Assembly (NCBI GenBank): GCA_016841665.1
Contig: JAENYT010000001.1
Span: forward strand, 406,464 to 470,463
Reading direction: 5' to 3'
DNA length: 64,000 bases
Origin: Methanobacteriota archaeon
GTDB taxonomy: Archaea > Halobacteriota > Methanomicrobia > Methanomicrobiales > Methanomicrobiaceae
Both the position numbers and the translations under genes were made by a program. The first letter of the stretch is position 1. Each line of letters opens with the position of its first letter. A model generated the notes under the pieces. The model did not search any database and had not been told where the DNA came from. It saw only the letters and a list, made by a program, of their open reading frames with translations. Positions 18,526 through 26,862 of this stretch are shown here, piece by piece.

Positions 18526-18590
18526 TACGATTTTAAGGATCGTAATGAATATTGCTACGATTTTAATATTTTAATGAAAAAATTTTCATT
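18526..18590 (+). promoter_or_regulatory. Repeat-rich AT operator/promoter region of the ABC importer
   Basis: Two exact 11-bp direct repeats TACGATTTTAA start at 18526 and 18556, 30 bp apart (about three helical turns). Just after them is a perfect inverted repeat, AATGAAAA / TTTTCATT with a two-base spacer (18573-18590). The region is far richer in A+T than its surroundings and lies about 90 bases before the importer genes. This layout suits binding by a dimeric repressor such as a metal-responsive regulator, but the regulator is not identified. Confidence 0.5.
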
Positions 18591-18679
18591 TTTTTTAAAA
18601 ATTGCTATACTTGTTCATACACAATCGACATTTTTTAATACATGGCGGAGACATTACCTGTTTATCGGAGTGGTTGTGA

Positions 18680-19825
18680 GTGAAACTGACACGTATTCAC
18701 CTATTCGCAGTGTTCCTGATCCTGGCCGTTTCGGCCTGTGTGCTGATGTGCGGCTGCACGTCGAGTGTATCGTCCCCGGATACCACAATGCAGCCGACCG
18801 AATCCGGACCGGAGACGATCACCATCACCGACGCTCTTGGAAGATCGATGACCGTGCCCAAGGCGCCGGACAGGGTCGTCTGCTCGGGTGCCGGCACCCT
18901 GCGGTATCTGACGTACCTGCAGGCCGAAGATGCCATCGTGGGGGTCGACGATATCGAGAAGGAGGAGACGCAATTCGACGCCCGTCCCTACGCGCTTGCC
19001 AACCCGCAGTTCAAGGACTACCCTCTGATCGGGGAGTTCCGCGGCAATGACGACCCCGAGAAGATCGTCGCCTGCGACCCGCAGGTGATCTTCAAGATGG
19101 ATGTTACCTCGGCGGCCGATGCCGACCAGCTCTCCTCGAAGACCGATACCCCCGTCGTCGCCCTCGCCTACGGCGACCTCGGTGTCTACCGCGATGACAT
19201 GTACCAGGCCCTCACCATCATGGGCGAGGTCATGGGCAAGGAGGATCGCGCGGCAGAGGTCATTGCCTTCTTCGACGCCGAGATCGCCGATCTCAATGCC
19301 CGCACCGAAGGCATCGCAGATGACGACAAACTGAGCACCTATATCGGAGGCATCGCTTACCGTGGGCCGCACGGTTACCAGTCGACAGAGCCTGCCTACC
19401 CGCCGTTTACGTTCGTGAATGCCATGAATGTCGCGGCCGGGGTCGGGACGGAGCATGCGGATGTGGCCAAGGAGAAGATCGTGGAGTGGGACCCCGATGT
19501 GCTCTTCGTCGATCTCTCCACCCTCCAGACGAGCCCCTCAGCGATCGACGAGCTCCGGGACGATCCGGCCTACCAGTCTCTTGCTGCCGTCAAGAACGGT
19601 GAGGTGTACGGCATGCTGCCCTATAACTGGTACACAAAGAATCACGGGTCCGTCATCGCCGATGCCTACTACATCGGCAAGGTGCTCTATCCCGAGCAGT
19701 TCAGTGATATCGATCCCTCAGCAAAAGCGGACGAGATCTACATCTTTCTAGTGGGCGAGCCCGTCTTCGATGAGATGAACGAAGCATTCGACTCGATGGC
19801 GTTCCAGAAGATTGCACTCTCATGA
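18680..19825 (+). CDS. Iron-siderophore/cobalamin-type ABC transporter substrate-binding protein
   Basis: A 381-residue lipoprotein: a signal peptide ends at MCGC (Cys26), followed by a Ser/Thr/Pro linker and the two-lobe periplasmic-binding fold of the FecB/BtuF type, starting TITDALGRSMTVPKAPDRVVC. The conserved long helix between lobes and a C-terminal lobe (WDPDVLFVDLSTLQ, YGMLPYNWYTKNHGS) are clear. GTG at 18680 is the start. It captures a chelated metal or corrinoid at the outer surface for the permease encoded next. The ligand cannot be told from sequence. Confidence 0.9.
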   Translation: MKLTRIHLFAVFLILAVSACVLMCGCTSSVSSPDTTMQPTESGPETITITDALGRSMTVPKAPDRVVCSGAGTLRYLTYLQAEDAIVGVDDIEKEETQFDARPYALANPQFKDYPLIGEFRGNDDPEKIVACDPQVIFKMDVTSAADADQLSSKTDTPVVALAYGDLGVYRDDMYQALTIMGEVMGKEDRAAEVIAFFDAEIADLNARTEGIADDDKLSTYIGGIAYRGPHGYQSTEPAYPPFTFVNAMNVAAGVGTEHADVAKEKIVEWDPDVLFVDLSTLQTSPSAIDELRDDPAYQSLAAVKNGEVYGMLPYNWYTKNHGSVIADAYYIGKVLYPEQFSDIDPSAKADEIYIFLVGEPVFDEMNEAFDSMAFQKIALS

Positions 19826-19864
19826 AACCCTGAACAACGGAAGATACCAGCGTAGAAGGCGGTG

Positions 19865-20992
19865 ATGGCGATACATCTCGTTGACGGCGAAATTCCCGAA
19901 GAGTACATGCAGTATGTGGGAAGGAAGGTCTCCTTCATCGCAGGAGGCGTGGCCCTTCTCCTCATCCTTCTCATCTACTCGATCTCGGTGGGTGCAGTGC
20001 AGATCCCGGCCGGGGAGGTGGTGCAGACGATTGTGAGCGGCACCATGGAGCGTATCAACGCACTGTTGCCGGTCGACCTGCCGGTGTGGGAGAGCGTATC
20101 GCACAAGTGGGATATCATTATCTGGAACATCCGGCTCCCGCAGGCCCTCACCGCAATCGTCGCCGGGATCGGCCTTGCGGTTGCCGGCGTGGCGATGCAG
20201 TCCATTCTCAGGAACCCGCTCGGATCGCCCTTCACACTCGGCATCTCCAATGCCGCCGCATTCGGCGCCGCCTTCTCGGTGATCGTGCTCGGCGCCGGCA
20301 CCATGCACAGCAGCGGTGCGGATGCCATTATCATCGACAATCCCTACATCGTCACCATCGCGGCCTTTATTTTCAGCCTTCTCGCCACCGGAGTTATCCT
20401 TGCCATCTCCCGCATACGGGGAACCTCCCCCGAGGTCATGGTCCTCGCCGGGGTGGCACTCGGCTCTCTTTTCACCGCGGGGACGATGTTTCTGCAGTAT
20501 TTTGCCGACGATGTGCAGCTTGCCGCCGTGGTCTTCTGGACCTTCGGCGATGCAGGAAGGGCGGACTGGAGCGAACTCCTGCTGATCACCGCCATCACAG
20601 TGATCGCCACCGTCTATTTCTTCTTCAACCGGTGGAACTACAACGCCATTGATGCGGGCGACGAGACCGCAAAAGGGCTCGGCGTGAAGGTGGAGCAGGT
20701 GCGGCTTGTCGGCATGCTCATCGCCTCACTGGTTACGGCCATCATTATCGCGTTTCTCGGCGTCATCGGGTTTGTCGGGCTGGTCTGCCCGCACATGGTC
20801 CGCCGTCTCATCGGCGACGACCACCGCTACCTCATCCCCGGTTCCTGCCTCGCCGGAGGGGTCCTCCTGCTCGCCTCCGATACCGCGGCGCGCCTCATGC
20901 TCGCCCCCCACATCCTGCCGGTCGCCATCCTCACGGCATTCATGGGGGCGCCGGTCTTCATCTACCTGCTCCTCAGGGGGTACCGGCGATGA
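19865..20992 (+). CDS. FecCD/BtuC-family ABC transporter permease
   Basis: A 375-residue permease with about ten membrane helices. Family marks include RLPQALTAIVAGIGLAVAG, MQSILRNPLGSPFTLGIS and GFVGLVCPHMVRRLIGDDHR, the last being the cytoplasmic coupling region that contacts the ATPase. ATG at 19865 follows AAGGCGG; a GTG three bases earlier is possible. The end overlaps the ATPase start by ATGA. Confidence 0.93.
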   Translation: MAIHLVDGEIPEEYMQYVGRKVSFIAGGVALLLILLIYSISVGAVQIPAGEVVQTIVSGTMERINALLPVDLPVWESVSHKWDIIIWNIRLPQALTAIVAGIGLAVAGVAMQSILRNPLGSPFTLGISNAAAFGAAFSVIVLGAGTMHSSGADAIIIDNPYIVTIAAFIFSLLATGVILAISRIRGTSPEVMVLAGVALGSLFTAGTMFLQYFADDVQLAAVVFWTFGDAGRADWSELLLITAITVIATVYFFFNRWNYNAIDAGDETAKGLGVKVEQVRLVGMLIASLVTAIIIAFLGVIGFVGLVCPHMVRRLIGDDHRYLIPGSCLAGGVLLLASDTAARLMLAPHILPVAILTAFMGAPVFIYLLLRGYRR

Positions 20993-21756
20993 TCCTCGAG
21001 GTCGGCGGCGTGGCATTCAGCTATCGCAGCAAGAACGTCCTCGACGATATCGAGTTCGATCTGAAACGCAACGAGGTGCTCTCTATCCTCGGCCCGAACG
21101 GTGTCGGCAAGACCACCCTGCTCAAGTGCATGAACGCCATCCTCAAACCGAGAGAGGGCAGCATCCTCGTGGAAGATGAGGACGTACTCAAACTCGACCA
21201 GATGGAGATTGCCAGAAAGATCGGCTATGTCCCCCAGCGGTGCGAGACCGGGCGGCTCACCGCCTTCGATGCCATCCTGCTCGGGCGCAGGCCCCATATC
21301 AGGTGGAACATCTCGGAACGTGATCTGAAAATCGTCGATTCGGTAATCAAACGCCTTGAACTCGGGTCCCTCTCTCTGCGCTACATCGACGAGATGAGCG
21401 GCGGGGAGCTGCAGAAGGTGAGCATCGCACGCGCCCTCGTGCAGGAACCCCGCATCCTCCTCCTCGACGAGCCGACGAGCAGTCTCGATCTCAAGAACCA
21501 GATCGAGATCCTGGGCATCATCCGGGATGTGGTGCGCGGGCACGAGGTCTCGGCGGTCATGACCATGCACGACCTCAACCTCGCCCTCCGCTACTCGGAC
21601 AAGTTCATCTTCTTACGAGACGGAACCATCTTTGCCACCGGCGGCCGCGAGGTCGTCACGCCGGAGACGATACGGGACGTCTACGGCATTCCCGCCGTGG
21701 TGGAGCGGTACAACGGCTTTCCCATCGTCATACCGCTGGAAGAAGATAATTCCTGA
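20989..21756 (+). CDS. FecE/BtuD-type ABC transporter ATP-binding protein
   Basis: A 255-residue ABC ATPase that drives the importer. It has Walker A GPNGVGKTT, Q-loop YVPQR, signature MSGGELQKV, Walker B ILLLDEPTSSLD and the switch histidine in MTMHDLN. Length and C-terminus (a short extension after the H-loop) are standard for the siderophore/B12 class. It is translationally coupled to the permease. Confidence 0.95.
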   Translation: MILEVGGVAFSYRSKNVLDDIEFDLKRNEVLSILGPNGVGKTTLLKCMNAILKPREGSILVEDEDVLKLDQMEIARKIGYVPQRCETGRLTAFDAILLGRRPHIRWNISERDLKIVDSVIKRLELGSLSLRYIDEMSGGELQKVSIARALVQEPRILLLDEPTSSLDLKNQIEILGIIRDVVRGHEVSAVMTMHDLNLALRYSDKFIFLRDGTIFATGGREVVTPETIRDVYGIPAVVERYNGFPIVIPLEEDNS

Positions 21757-21764
21757 TCCGACCC

Positions 21765-22729
21765 TCATGACGGGGGTTTTTCTTCTTCGCTCCTCTCTTC
21801 TTTCTGTGCAGTCTCCGGAATCACATGTGCCGCTTCACGCGCCGCCTTCATCTGGTCGGCGAGCCCCTTGGTCAGGGCGGTGATCCCGGAGATATCCCCG
21901 AGCGACATAGTGTCGAGCACCGACGAGGGCACCAGCACCAGCGTGGCGTTCTCCTTGAGGCACTCGTAGAGCATGTTCATCGCCCGCAGGTGCAGGGGGC
22001 GGTGGGGTTGTGCTCGTAGGTCCGTGCGGCCTCTTCGAACTGCGCAGCCACCTGTTTTTCCGACTCGCCCAGGATCACCCTCGCCTGCCGCTCGCGTTCT
22101 GCCTGTGCCTGCATGGACATGGCGTCCTGCAGTTCGGTGGGAATGAGGATATCGCGGATCTCGACCGAACTGATATGGATGCCCCACTGCTCGGTTCGCT
22201 TATCGATGATCTTCTGGAGCTCCGCGTCGAGCTTCTCACGCCCTTCCAGCATGTCGGCGAGGTTCGACTTGCCTATCACCTCGCGCAGCGCCGTCTGGGC
22301 CGCCCAGCTGATCGCGGACCGGTAGTCTTCGACCTCCAGCACGGCCTTCTTCGGATCGGTGACCTTCCAGAAGAGCACCGCCTCCACATCCACCGGTACG
22401 GTATCCTTTGTCAGAGTCTTTTCCGCGGTGAACGAGGTGGTGATGATACGGAGATCGATCCAGTAGGCGATGGTGTCTACCAGGGGAATGATGGTGAAGA
22501 TGCCCGGCCCCGCCAATGTGCGGAACCTGCCCACCCTGAGCACCACCGCTTTCTCCCACTGGTCGGCGACCTTCGTGGAGGACGCGGCCGTCAGGGCGAT
22601 GAGCAGGAGCACGATGCCTGCGCCGAGCAGGGGCGTTTCCCCTCCCGGGTAGCCATACCAGAGGGCGGCTATCGCAGGCACGGCAATCAGGAAAAAGAGA
22701 AGATAGGGTAGTGGATGCTGCTTTTTCAT
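21765..22729 (-). pseudogene. SPFH/band 7 membrane protein interrupted by a frameshift
   Basis: Two overlapping frames together give one SPFH (stomatin/prohibitin) protein of about 320 residues. The first frame (22729 to 21977) has two N-terminal membrane helices, then the band 7 domain: EKAVVLRVGRFRTLAGPG, DLRIITTSF, TVPVDVEAVLFWKVTD. It breaks after ARTYEHNPTAP. The second frame resumes at LHLRAMNMLYECLKENATLVLVPSS. The break falls on a run of five C (minus strand) near 21995-21999; losing two bases or gaining one restores the family sequence NPTALHLRAMNML. ATG at 22729 follows GAGGAGG. It is either a true frameshift or a sequencing error in a homopolymer. No NfeD partner gene is adjacent. 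Confidence 0.85.
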
Positions 22730-22871
22730 CACAATCGCCTCCTCGGGCACATGTTCTCAGTGTTCCAGAGTGCGTCTCTTTACATAGCGCTTCCTATCCA
22801 TGCAGGCTGGCATGCACCCTCCTGCGGCATAAAAAAGAATTTCGAAAGAAAAGGGTGGACGCTTCCCGGCA

Positions 22872-23378
22872 TTACTCGATGAAGCGTTCGAACCGGTCTT
22901 TTTTTGCCCTGCACACCGGGCAGATCTCGGGAGGATCGGTGCGTGCGCAGAGGTAGCCGCAGACACGGCACCGCAGCACCGGTAGGGGGAGGGACAGGTG
23001 AGCCGGGGACGGCCGCCGCGCTGTCGCACGCTCTTCGCGCGGCGGGCGGCGTTCCGGAATGGGCCGCAGTTCCTTTTCCCCGGAAAGCACAGGTTTTGTC
23101 ACGTAGAGGGCGCAATAGCAGGCGTCATAGTCGACAAGATCGGGATCACGGTAGTCGCAGGGGCAGATGATGTCCAGATCTTCCTCTTTATTCCCTGAAT
23201 TAAGCCGGCAGGGGCATCCCATATATCCGTAGCGCTGTTCATTGACGATCAACCCCCTGATCAGCGATTTGGTGAATTCCACGTCCGGATTGAGATGGTA
23301 GCCGCCCCGTTCGGCCTCGCGTTTGAGCCGCTGGTAGCGCCGTTCCACCTCGTCTTCGGTGATATCTTCCGGTTTCAT
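22872..23378 (-). CDS. Ferredoxin-thioredoxin reductase catalytic domain fused to a rubredoxin-like domain
   Basis: A 168-residue protein. Residues 1-~98 are an FTR catalytic (beta) chain with the redox/4Fe-4S cysteines in CPCR (55, 57), CPC (72, 74) and CYC (87, 89). After a Pro/Arg-rich linker, residues ~135-168 form a small rubredoxin-like iron site, CRVC...CPVC (137, 140, 153, 156). The enzyme should reduce a disulfide partner with one-electron donors, and the rubredoxin part may feed or relay electrons. Its start overlaps the stop of the glutaredoxin-like gene (ATGA), suggesting that protein is the disulfide substrate. Confidence 0.9.
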   Translation of the reverse strand: MKPEDITEDEVERRYQRLKREAERGGYHLNPDVEFTKSLIRGLIVNEQRYGYMGCPCRLNSGNKEEDLDIICPCDYRDPDLVDYDACYCALYVTKPVLSGEKELRPIPERRPPREERATARRPSPAHLSLPLPVLRCRVCGYLCARTDPPEICPVCRAKKDRFERFIE

Positions 23379-23653
23379 CCGCTCAACGCCTCCCTGATTG
23401 CCTCCTCCTGGAAGCCCACGATACAGCGTTCATCGATGATCAGCGTGGGAAATGAAACGCGGGGATTATACTTTTTCATCTCATCGTAGGTGGTTTCCAG
23501 TTCCTTGCCCTTGAGGAGGTCGACATAGATGTAATCAAACGCCACCCCCAGCTCCATCAGGAGCTCTTTCGTCTTCCTGCACCACTGGCAGGTGCTCAGC
23601 GCATAAAGCAGAATATCGCCGCGGTCCTCACCGTCCACATGTTCGACCGTCAT
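23375..23653 (-). CDS. Glutaredoxin-like protein
   Basis: A 92-residue thioredoxin-fold protein with active site CQWC in [18 protein letters not shown], the cis-Pro segment VSFPTLII and a C-terminal GFQEEAI helix typical of glutaredoxins. ATG at 23653 is chosen; the longer frame adds 14 residues with no function. It is translationally coupled to the downstream FTR-rubredoxin, so the two probably form an electron-to-thiol chain. Confidence 0.9.
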   Translation of the reverse strand: MTVEHVDGEDRGDILLYALSTCQWCRKTKELLMELGVAFDYIYVDLLKGKELETTYDEMKKYNPRVSFPTLIIDERCIVGFQEEAIREALSG

Positions 23654-23749
23654 TATTTGCTCACTCCTCCCTGCTACCCACTGGCGTGTGCCCATTTATA
23701 CCTTTTCGGGATCAGGAAGAAGACGGCCGGACGGAGGGCAGCAAAAAAC

Positions 23750-24607
23750 TCAGGTGGAAGGCTCGCTGGTGCGTTCGTTCTGATCGGCCGTCTCCGGGAG
23801 GATCCGCTGCACCTGCGGCGGACGTATCCCCTCTCGGGAGTAGGCCATCCATGCCCGGCGGGTCACTTCCGACTTGAATTCGAACTCGTACCGCAGATCA
23901 TTGACATATGCCTTCGCCCGTACCCGTTTATAAAAGGGGAAATCATCCAGCAGAACGGTATAAGGCCGGTTTGCAGTGATATAGACATATTTCGAGGTAA
24001 CCAGGGCGTCTTTGAGAATATTCATCGCCAATCCCGCGTCGCTTTCGGGATCTATGAAGAGATCGATCACCACCATCATTTCTGTTTTTCCCGCATTTGC
24101 GCTCTCGACAGACTGATTAAAGACGAGAAAATTGGGGATCGTGACAACGGAGTCGTCGGGGGTACGGATGCGGGTTGATCGGAGGCCGATGTCGATTACC
24201 TCCCCATAGTGCTCTTTGATGGCGATCTTGTCCCCTATCTGATAGGGTCGCTCGAACGTGATCACGATCCCGCCGATAATATCGGCGAATACGTCCTTCA
24301 GCCCGAACCCGAGTGCGGCGCCGAAGAGCCCTGCGAAGGCTACTAACTGGGAGAGGGACGGCTCGATGATGGCGGTGATAAAAAGGTAGAGAGCGGTGCT
24401 ATAGATGGCGATCTTGAGGAGCGGGATCGCCATGGTGACCGAAATACGATAGATCCCGGCGCGCTCGGAGAGCCTCATGAGCACCCAGCTGAGCACCCGC
24501 ACCGCGATGTAGGCGATGATGAGGATGTAGCCGATGTAGAGGATGGTGCTGATATCGATCTCCTTGATGGGCAGGTCAGTTATGTCGGGTTGGATGCCGT
24601 TCGCCAT
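23750..24607 (-). CDS. MscS-family mechanosensitive channel
   Basis: A 285-residue small-conductance mechanosensitive channel. Three hydrophobic helices are followed by the pore helix GLFGAALGFGLKDVFADIIGG and the beta domain (ERPYQIGDKIAI, STRIRTPDDSVVTIPN). The C-terminal alpha-beta part is complete. The ATG comes immediately after the stop of the degenerate ATPase gene, so the pair is one operon. It releases osmolytes when membrane tension rises. Confidence 0.92.
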   Translation of the reverse strand: MANGIQPDITDLPIKEIDISTILYIGYILIIAYIAVRVLSWVLMRLSERAGIYRISVTMAIPLLKIAIYSTALYLFITAIIEPSLSQLVAFAGLFGAALGFGLKDVFADIIGGIVITFERPYQIGDKIAIKEHYGEVIDIGLRSTRIRTPDDSVVTIPNFLVFNQSVESANAGKTEMMVVIDLFIDPESDAGLAMNILKDALVTSKYVYITANRPYTVLLDDFPFYKRVRAKAYVNDLRYEFEFKSEVTRRAWMAYSREGIRPPQVQRILPETADQNERTSEPST

Positions 24608-25627
24608 TCACCACACCATCCGTATGCGCGTTAAGTAATTGCACACACATTTGAGCGCTTCGGGTTTTATGTGAAAGTACCCCTTCTCCTCCTCGACGAG
24701 GCCGTGCTGTATCAACCGGTAGAGATTCTGGTCGATATTGATCTCCGGCCCGGCGATCTCAGCAAGGTCCACGAGCTGAATGGATTCCATGGAGAGAATG
24801 ATGGTGAGGAGGAACGCCTCATTGATGGTGAGATCGACGGCGCAGGGCACTTCAGGAATGTTGCTCGTCTTCATCTCGGGGTAATCGAGGCTCCGTTCCC
24901 AGACCCTCTGTGCTACCCCGTAATTGCCGTCTGCAATGATGTTGATCCTGTTAAACACTGCATCTTCGATCTCGATTTCCTCTTTCTTCGACTCGCCCGG
25001 GCTGTATGATATCCACGGAATGGTAAGCGCGGTGTTTGTGAATGGGAGGGTGATCTTCCGCTCCAGCACCTCGAACCCCTGTTTCTTTTCGATCACGCGA
25101 TCATCGATGAATTCGATCCTTGCTCCTTCGTATTTTGAGAGGATGAGCTCTTTGAGGGTTTTGCTGTCCATTTTAGGCAGGTGAATGATCTCCGGGAAAA
25201 ACCCCTCTATCTGCCTCACGGCGTTCAGGTACGACCAGGAGTAACTGTTCCATGTGGTGATGAAGAGTTTTTCCGACGATGAGATGAAATCGAGAAACTC
25301 GTCCAGCATGGCAAACCCGCCAACCTTTCTCAATGCAAGGAAATGGCAGCGCTCCATGATGACCACGTCTTTCGCGGTATAGAGGTTGGGGATGAAGTCT
25401 TTGCTCGTTACCACGGAAAAGAAGGGGAGATATGAGATCGTGTCGGGGTAGCGGTGCCTGAGTTCTTCGATGATAAAATTCTGACCGGCAAAGGGATCCG
25501 AGATCATAGCGATATTGTCGGGAGGTTTCTCGCCGTACGACTCGATGGCCGCGGTAATGGTTTCCAGTTCGTCCTTGAACATGGATGCACCAACGCTCTC
25601 AGCAGATCCTTGCGGCTCATCCGGCAT
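24608..25627 (-). CDS. AAA/STAND-like protein with degenerate P-loop and winged-helix end
   Basis: A 339-residue soluble protein. The order of elements mimics an Orc1/STAND-type ATPase: a P-loop position (residues ~41-52, MISDPFAGQNFI), a Walker-B-like strand KDVVIMERCHF (~87-96), a sensor-1-like LFITTWNSYSW (~121-131), then a lid region and a C-terminal winged helix (~265-330, LAEIAGPEINIDQNLYRLIQHGLVEEE). The P-loop lacks the GK[ST] needed to bind phosphate, so ATP hydrolysis is doubtful. It is directly followed by mscS with no gap. Function unknown; a sensor or tether for the channel is only inference. Confidence 0.65.
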   Translation of the reverse strand: MPDEPQGSAESVGASMFKDELETITAAIESYGEKPPDNIAMISDPFAGQNFIIEELRHRYPDTISYLPFFSVVTSKDFIPNLYTAKDVVIMERCHFLALRKVGGFAMLDEFLDFISSSEKLFITTWNSYSWSYLNAVRQIEGFFPEIIHLPKMDSKTLKELILSKYEGARIEFIDDRVIEKKQGFEVLERKITLPFTNTALTIPWISYSPGESKKEEIEIEDAVFNRINIIADGNYGVAQRVWERSLDYPEMKTSNIPEVPCAVDLTINEAFLLTIILSMESIQLVDLAEIAGPEINIDQNLYRLIQHGLVEEEKGYFHIKPEALKCVCNYLTRIRMVW

Positions 25628-25868
25628 AGCTAATAATGAATACCGCCATAAATTTTAGTGTTCTGTTTGATGCCCCGGCACACAGGACAGTCGAGGGTGT
25701 TGCAGGACCCATCGCGTAGCACCTTTCTCCGGTGCCATGATTACTTTCTTCTGGCCGCTGCTCCGAAGTGGTTCTCCATGCGTATTCGCAGCATCCTTCG
25801 TGATAACGCATGCGCATGCCCGCACGCAAGATGAAAATGAAAAAAGTGTGGTATTCCCCGGATGAATC

Positions 25869-26645
25869 TCACGCCGGAGTTTCCGTGGCTTCTTCGGTAA
25901 CCTCTTCGGTCATCTCCTCGGTAACCTCTTCGGTCATCTCCTCGGTAGCTTCCTCGGTCATATTGTCGGTTGCGCCAGCAGCCGGCAGCTCGACACCGGG
26001 CGGGATCAGCACCGCATCGATGACCTGAATGATGCCGTTGGTCGCCGGGATGTCCGTCTCGATGATCTGCGCTCCGTCCACCATCACCGTGTCGCCCTCG
26101 ACGCTTATGTTGAGTGCGGATCCCTCAAGGGTATCGAGCGACCCAATGGTCGCCAGATCTGCCACAAAGTACTCGCCATCGACGACGTGGTAGGTAAGAA
26201 TCTGCGTAAGCTCCCCCTCCGGTGCGGCGAGCAGTGCATCCATCGTCTCGGTTGGAATCGCGGCAAAGGCGGCATCTGTCGGTGCAAAGACCGTGTAGGG
26301 ACCGCCGGTACTCAGCTCTTCGGTCAGCCCCGCGGCATCGATCGCCGCTACCAGGGTGGTGAACTGTCCTGCTTCCGCTGCGGTGTCCACGATGTTTGCC
26401 GTTGCTCCCGTTTCAGTTGATGTTTCCGTCGCCTCTCCGGTCATTTCCTCGGTCGCTTCCGTAGTCATTTCCGTAGTCATTTCCGTAGTCATTTCCGTGG
26501 TGGGAAGCGTTGTCACTTCCGCTGTTACTGTCTCTGTTGCCCCGGGTGTCTCTGTCGGCGTCGCATTACCGGTTCCGGTCGTGCATCCGGCGACAAACAC
26601 CCCTCCCGCAACGAGCAGTACAAGGAGTACGATCAAGTTTTTCAT
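25869..26645 (-). CDS. Fasciclin (FAS1) domain surface lipoprotein
   Basis: A 258-residue exported protein: signal peptide to the lipobox VAGC (Cys21), a Thr/Glu-rich linker (repeats of TTEM), a single FAS1 domain (residues ~85-215) with the H1 motif YTVFAPTDAAFAAIP and the H2 motif VIDAVLIPP, and a tail of repeated TEEMTEEV units. FAS1 domains mediate cell adhesion or matrix contact. The ATG at 26645 has a GGGG Shine-Dalgarno; one GTG earlier is possible. A TATA box lies at 26694-26707. Confidence 0.9.
   Translation of the reverse strand: MKNLIVLLVLLVAGGVFVAGCTTGTGNATPTETPGATETVTAEVTTLPTTEMTTEMTTEMTTEATEEMTGEATETSTETGATANIVDTAAEAGQFTTLVAAIDAAGLTEELSTGGPYTVFAPTDAAFAAIPTETMDALLAAPEGELTQILTYHVVDGEYFVADLATIGSLDTLEGSALNISVEGDTVMVDGAQIIETDIPATNGIIQVIDAVLIPPGVELPAAGATDNMTEEATEEMTEEVTEEMTEEVTEEATETPA
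25879..25965 (-). repeat. 15/30-bp tandem repeat coding the Thr/Glu-rich tail of the FAS1 protein
   Basis: On the plus strand the array alternates CTCTTCGGTAAC and CTCCTCGGTCAT units; pairs recur every 30 bp. In the protein these give alternating TEEM and TEEV. A similar but shorter array near 26460-26510 codes the TTEM linker. Confidence 0.85.
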
Positions 26646-26693
26646 CACATGAATCCCCCCTGAATAAAGGGATATACCTCCTTACTGCAACAT

Positions 26694-26707
26694 CCTTTAT
26701 TATATAC
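26694..26707 (-). promoter_or_regulatory. TATA box of the FAS1 lipoprotein gene
   Basis: Minus-strand GTATATAATAAAGG lies in a very AT-rich stretch. It predicts a leader of about 29 bases that contains a GGGGGG Shine-Dalgarno. Confidence 0.55.
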
Positions 26708-26862
26708 TTTTTCGTATAAAAAATAATAAATAGTATTTTGCCGGGGAATTTCTCTTTCTCCGGCCTATTACTGGCTGATCGGATAATCGAAATACGTCCC
26801 TATCGTATGTTCAAATCCCGGGAGATATTGCCGGCGGTATCATGAGGGTTGGAAGCCCCTTC

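Noticed and set aside
18591..18679. A cobalamin riboswitch before the ABC importer
   Set aside because: No B12-box or conserved secondary structure was seen; the region is short and AT-rich.
25879..25965. Regular repeats considered as CRISPR
   Set aside because: No spacers; they encode the Thr/Glu-rich tail of the FAS1 protein.
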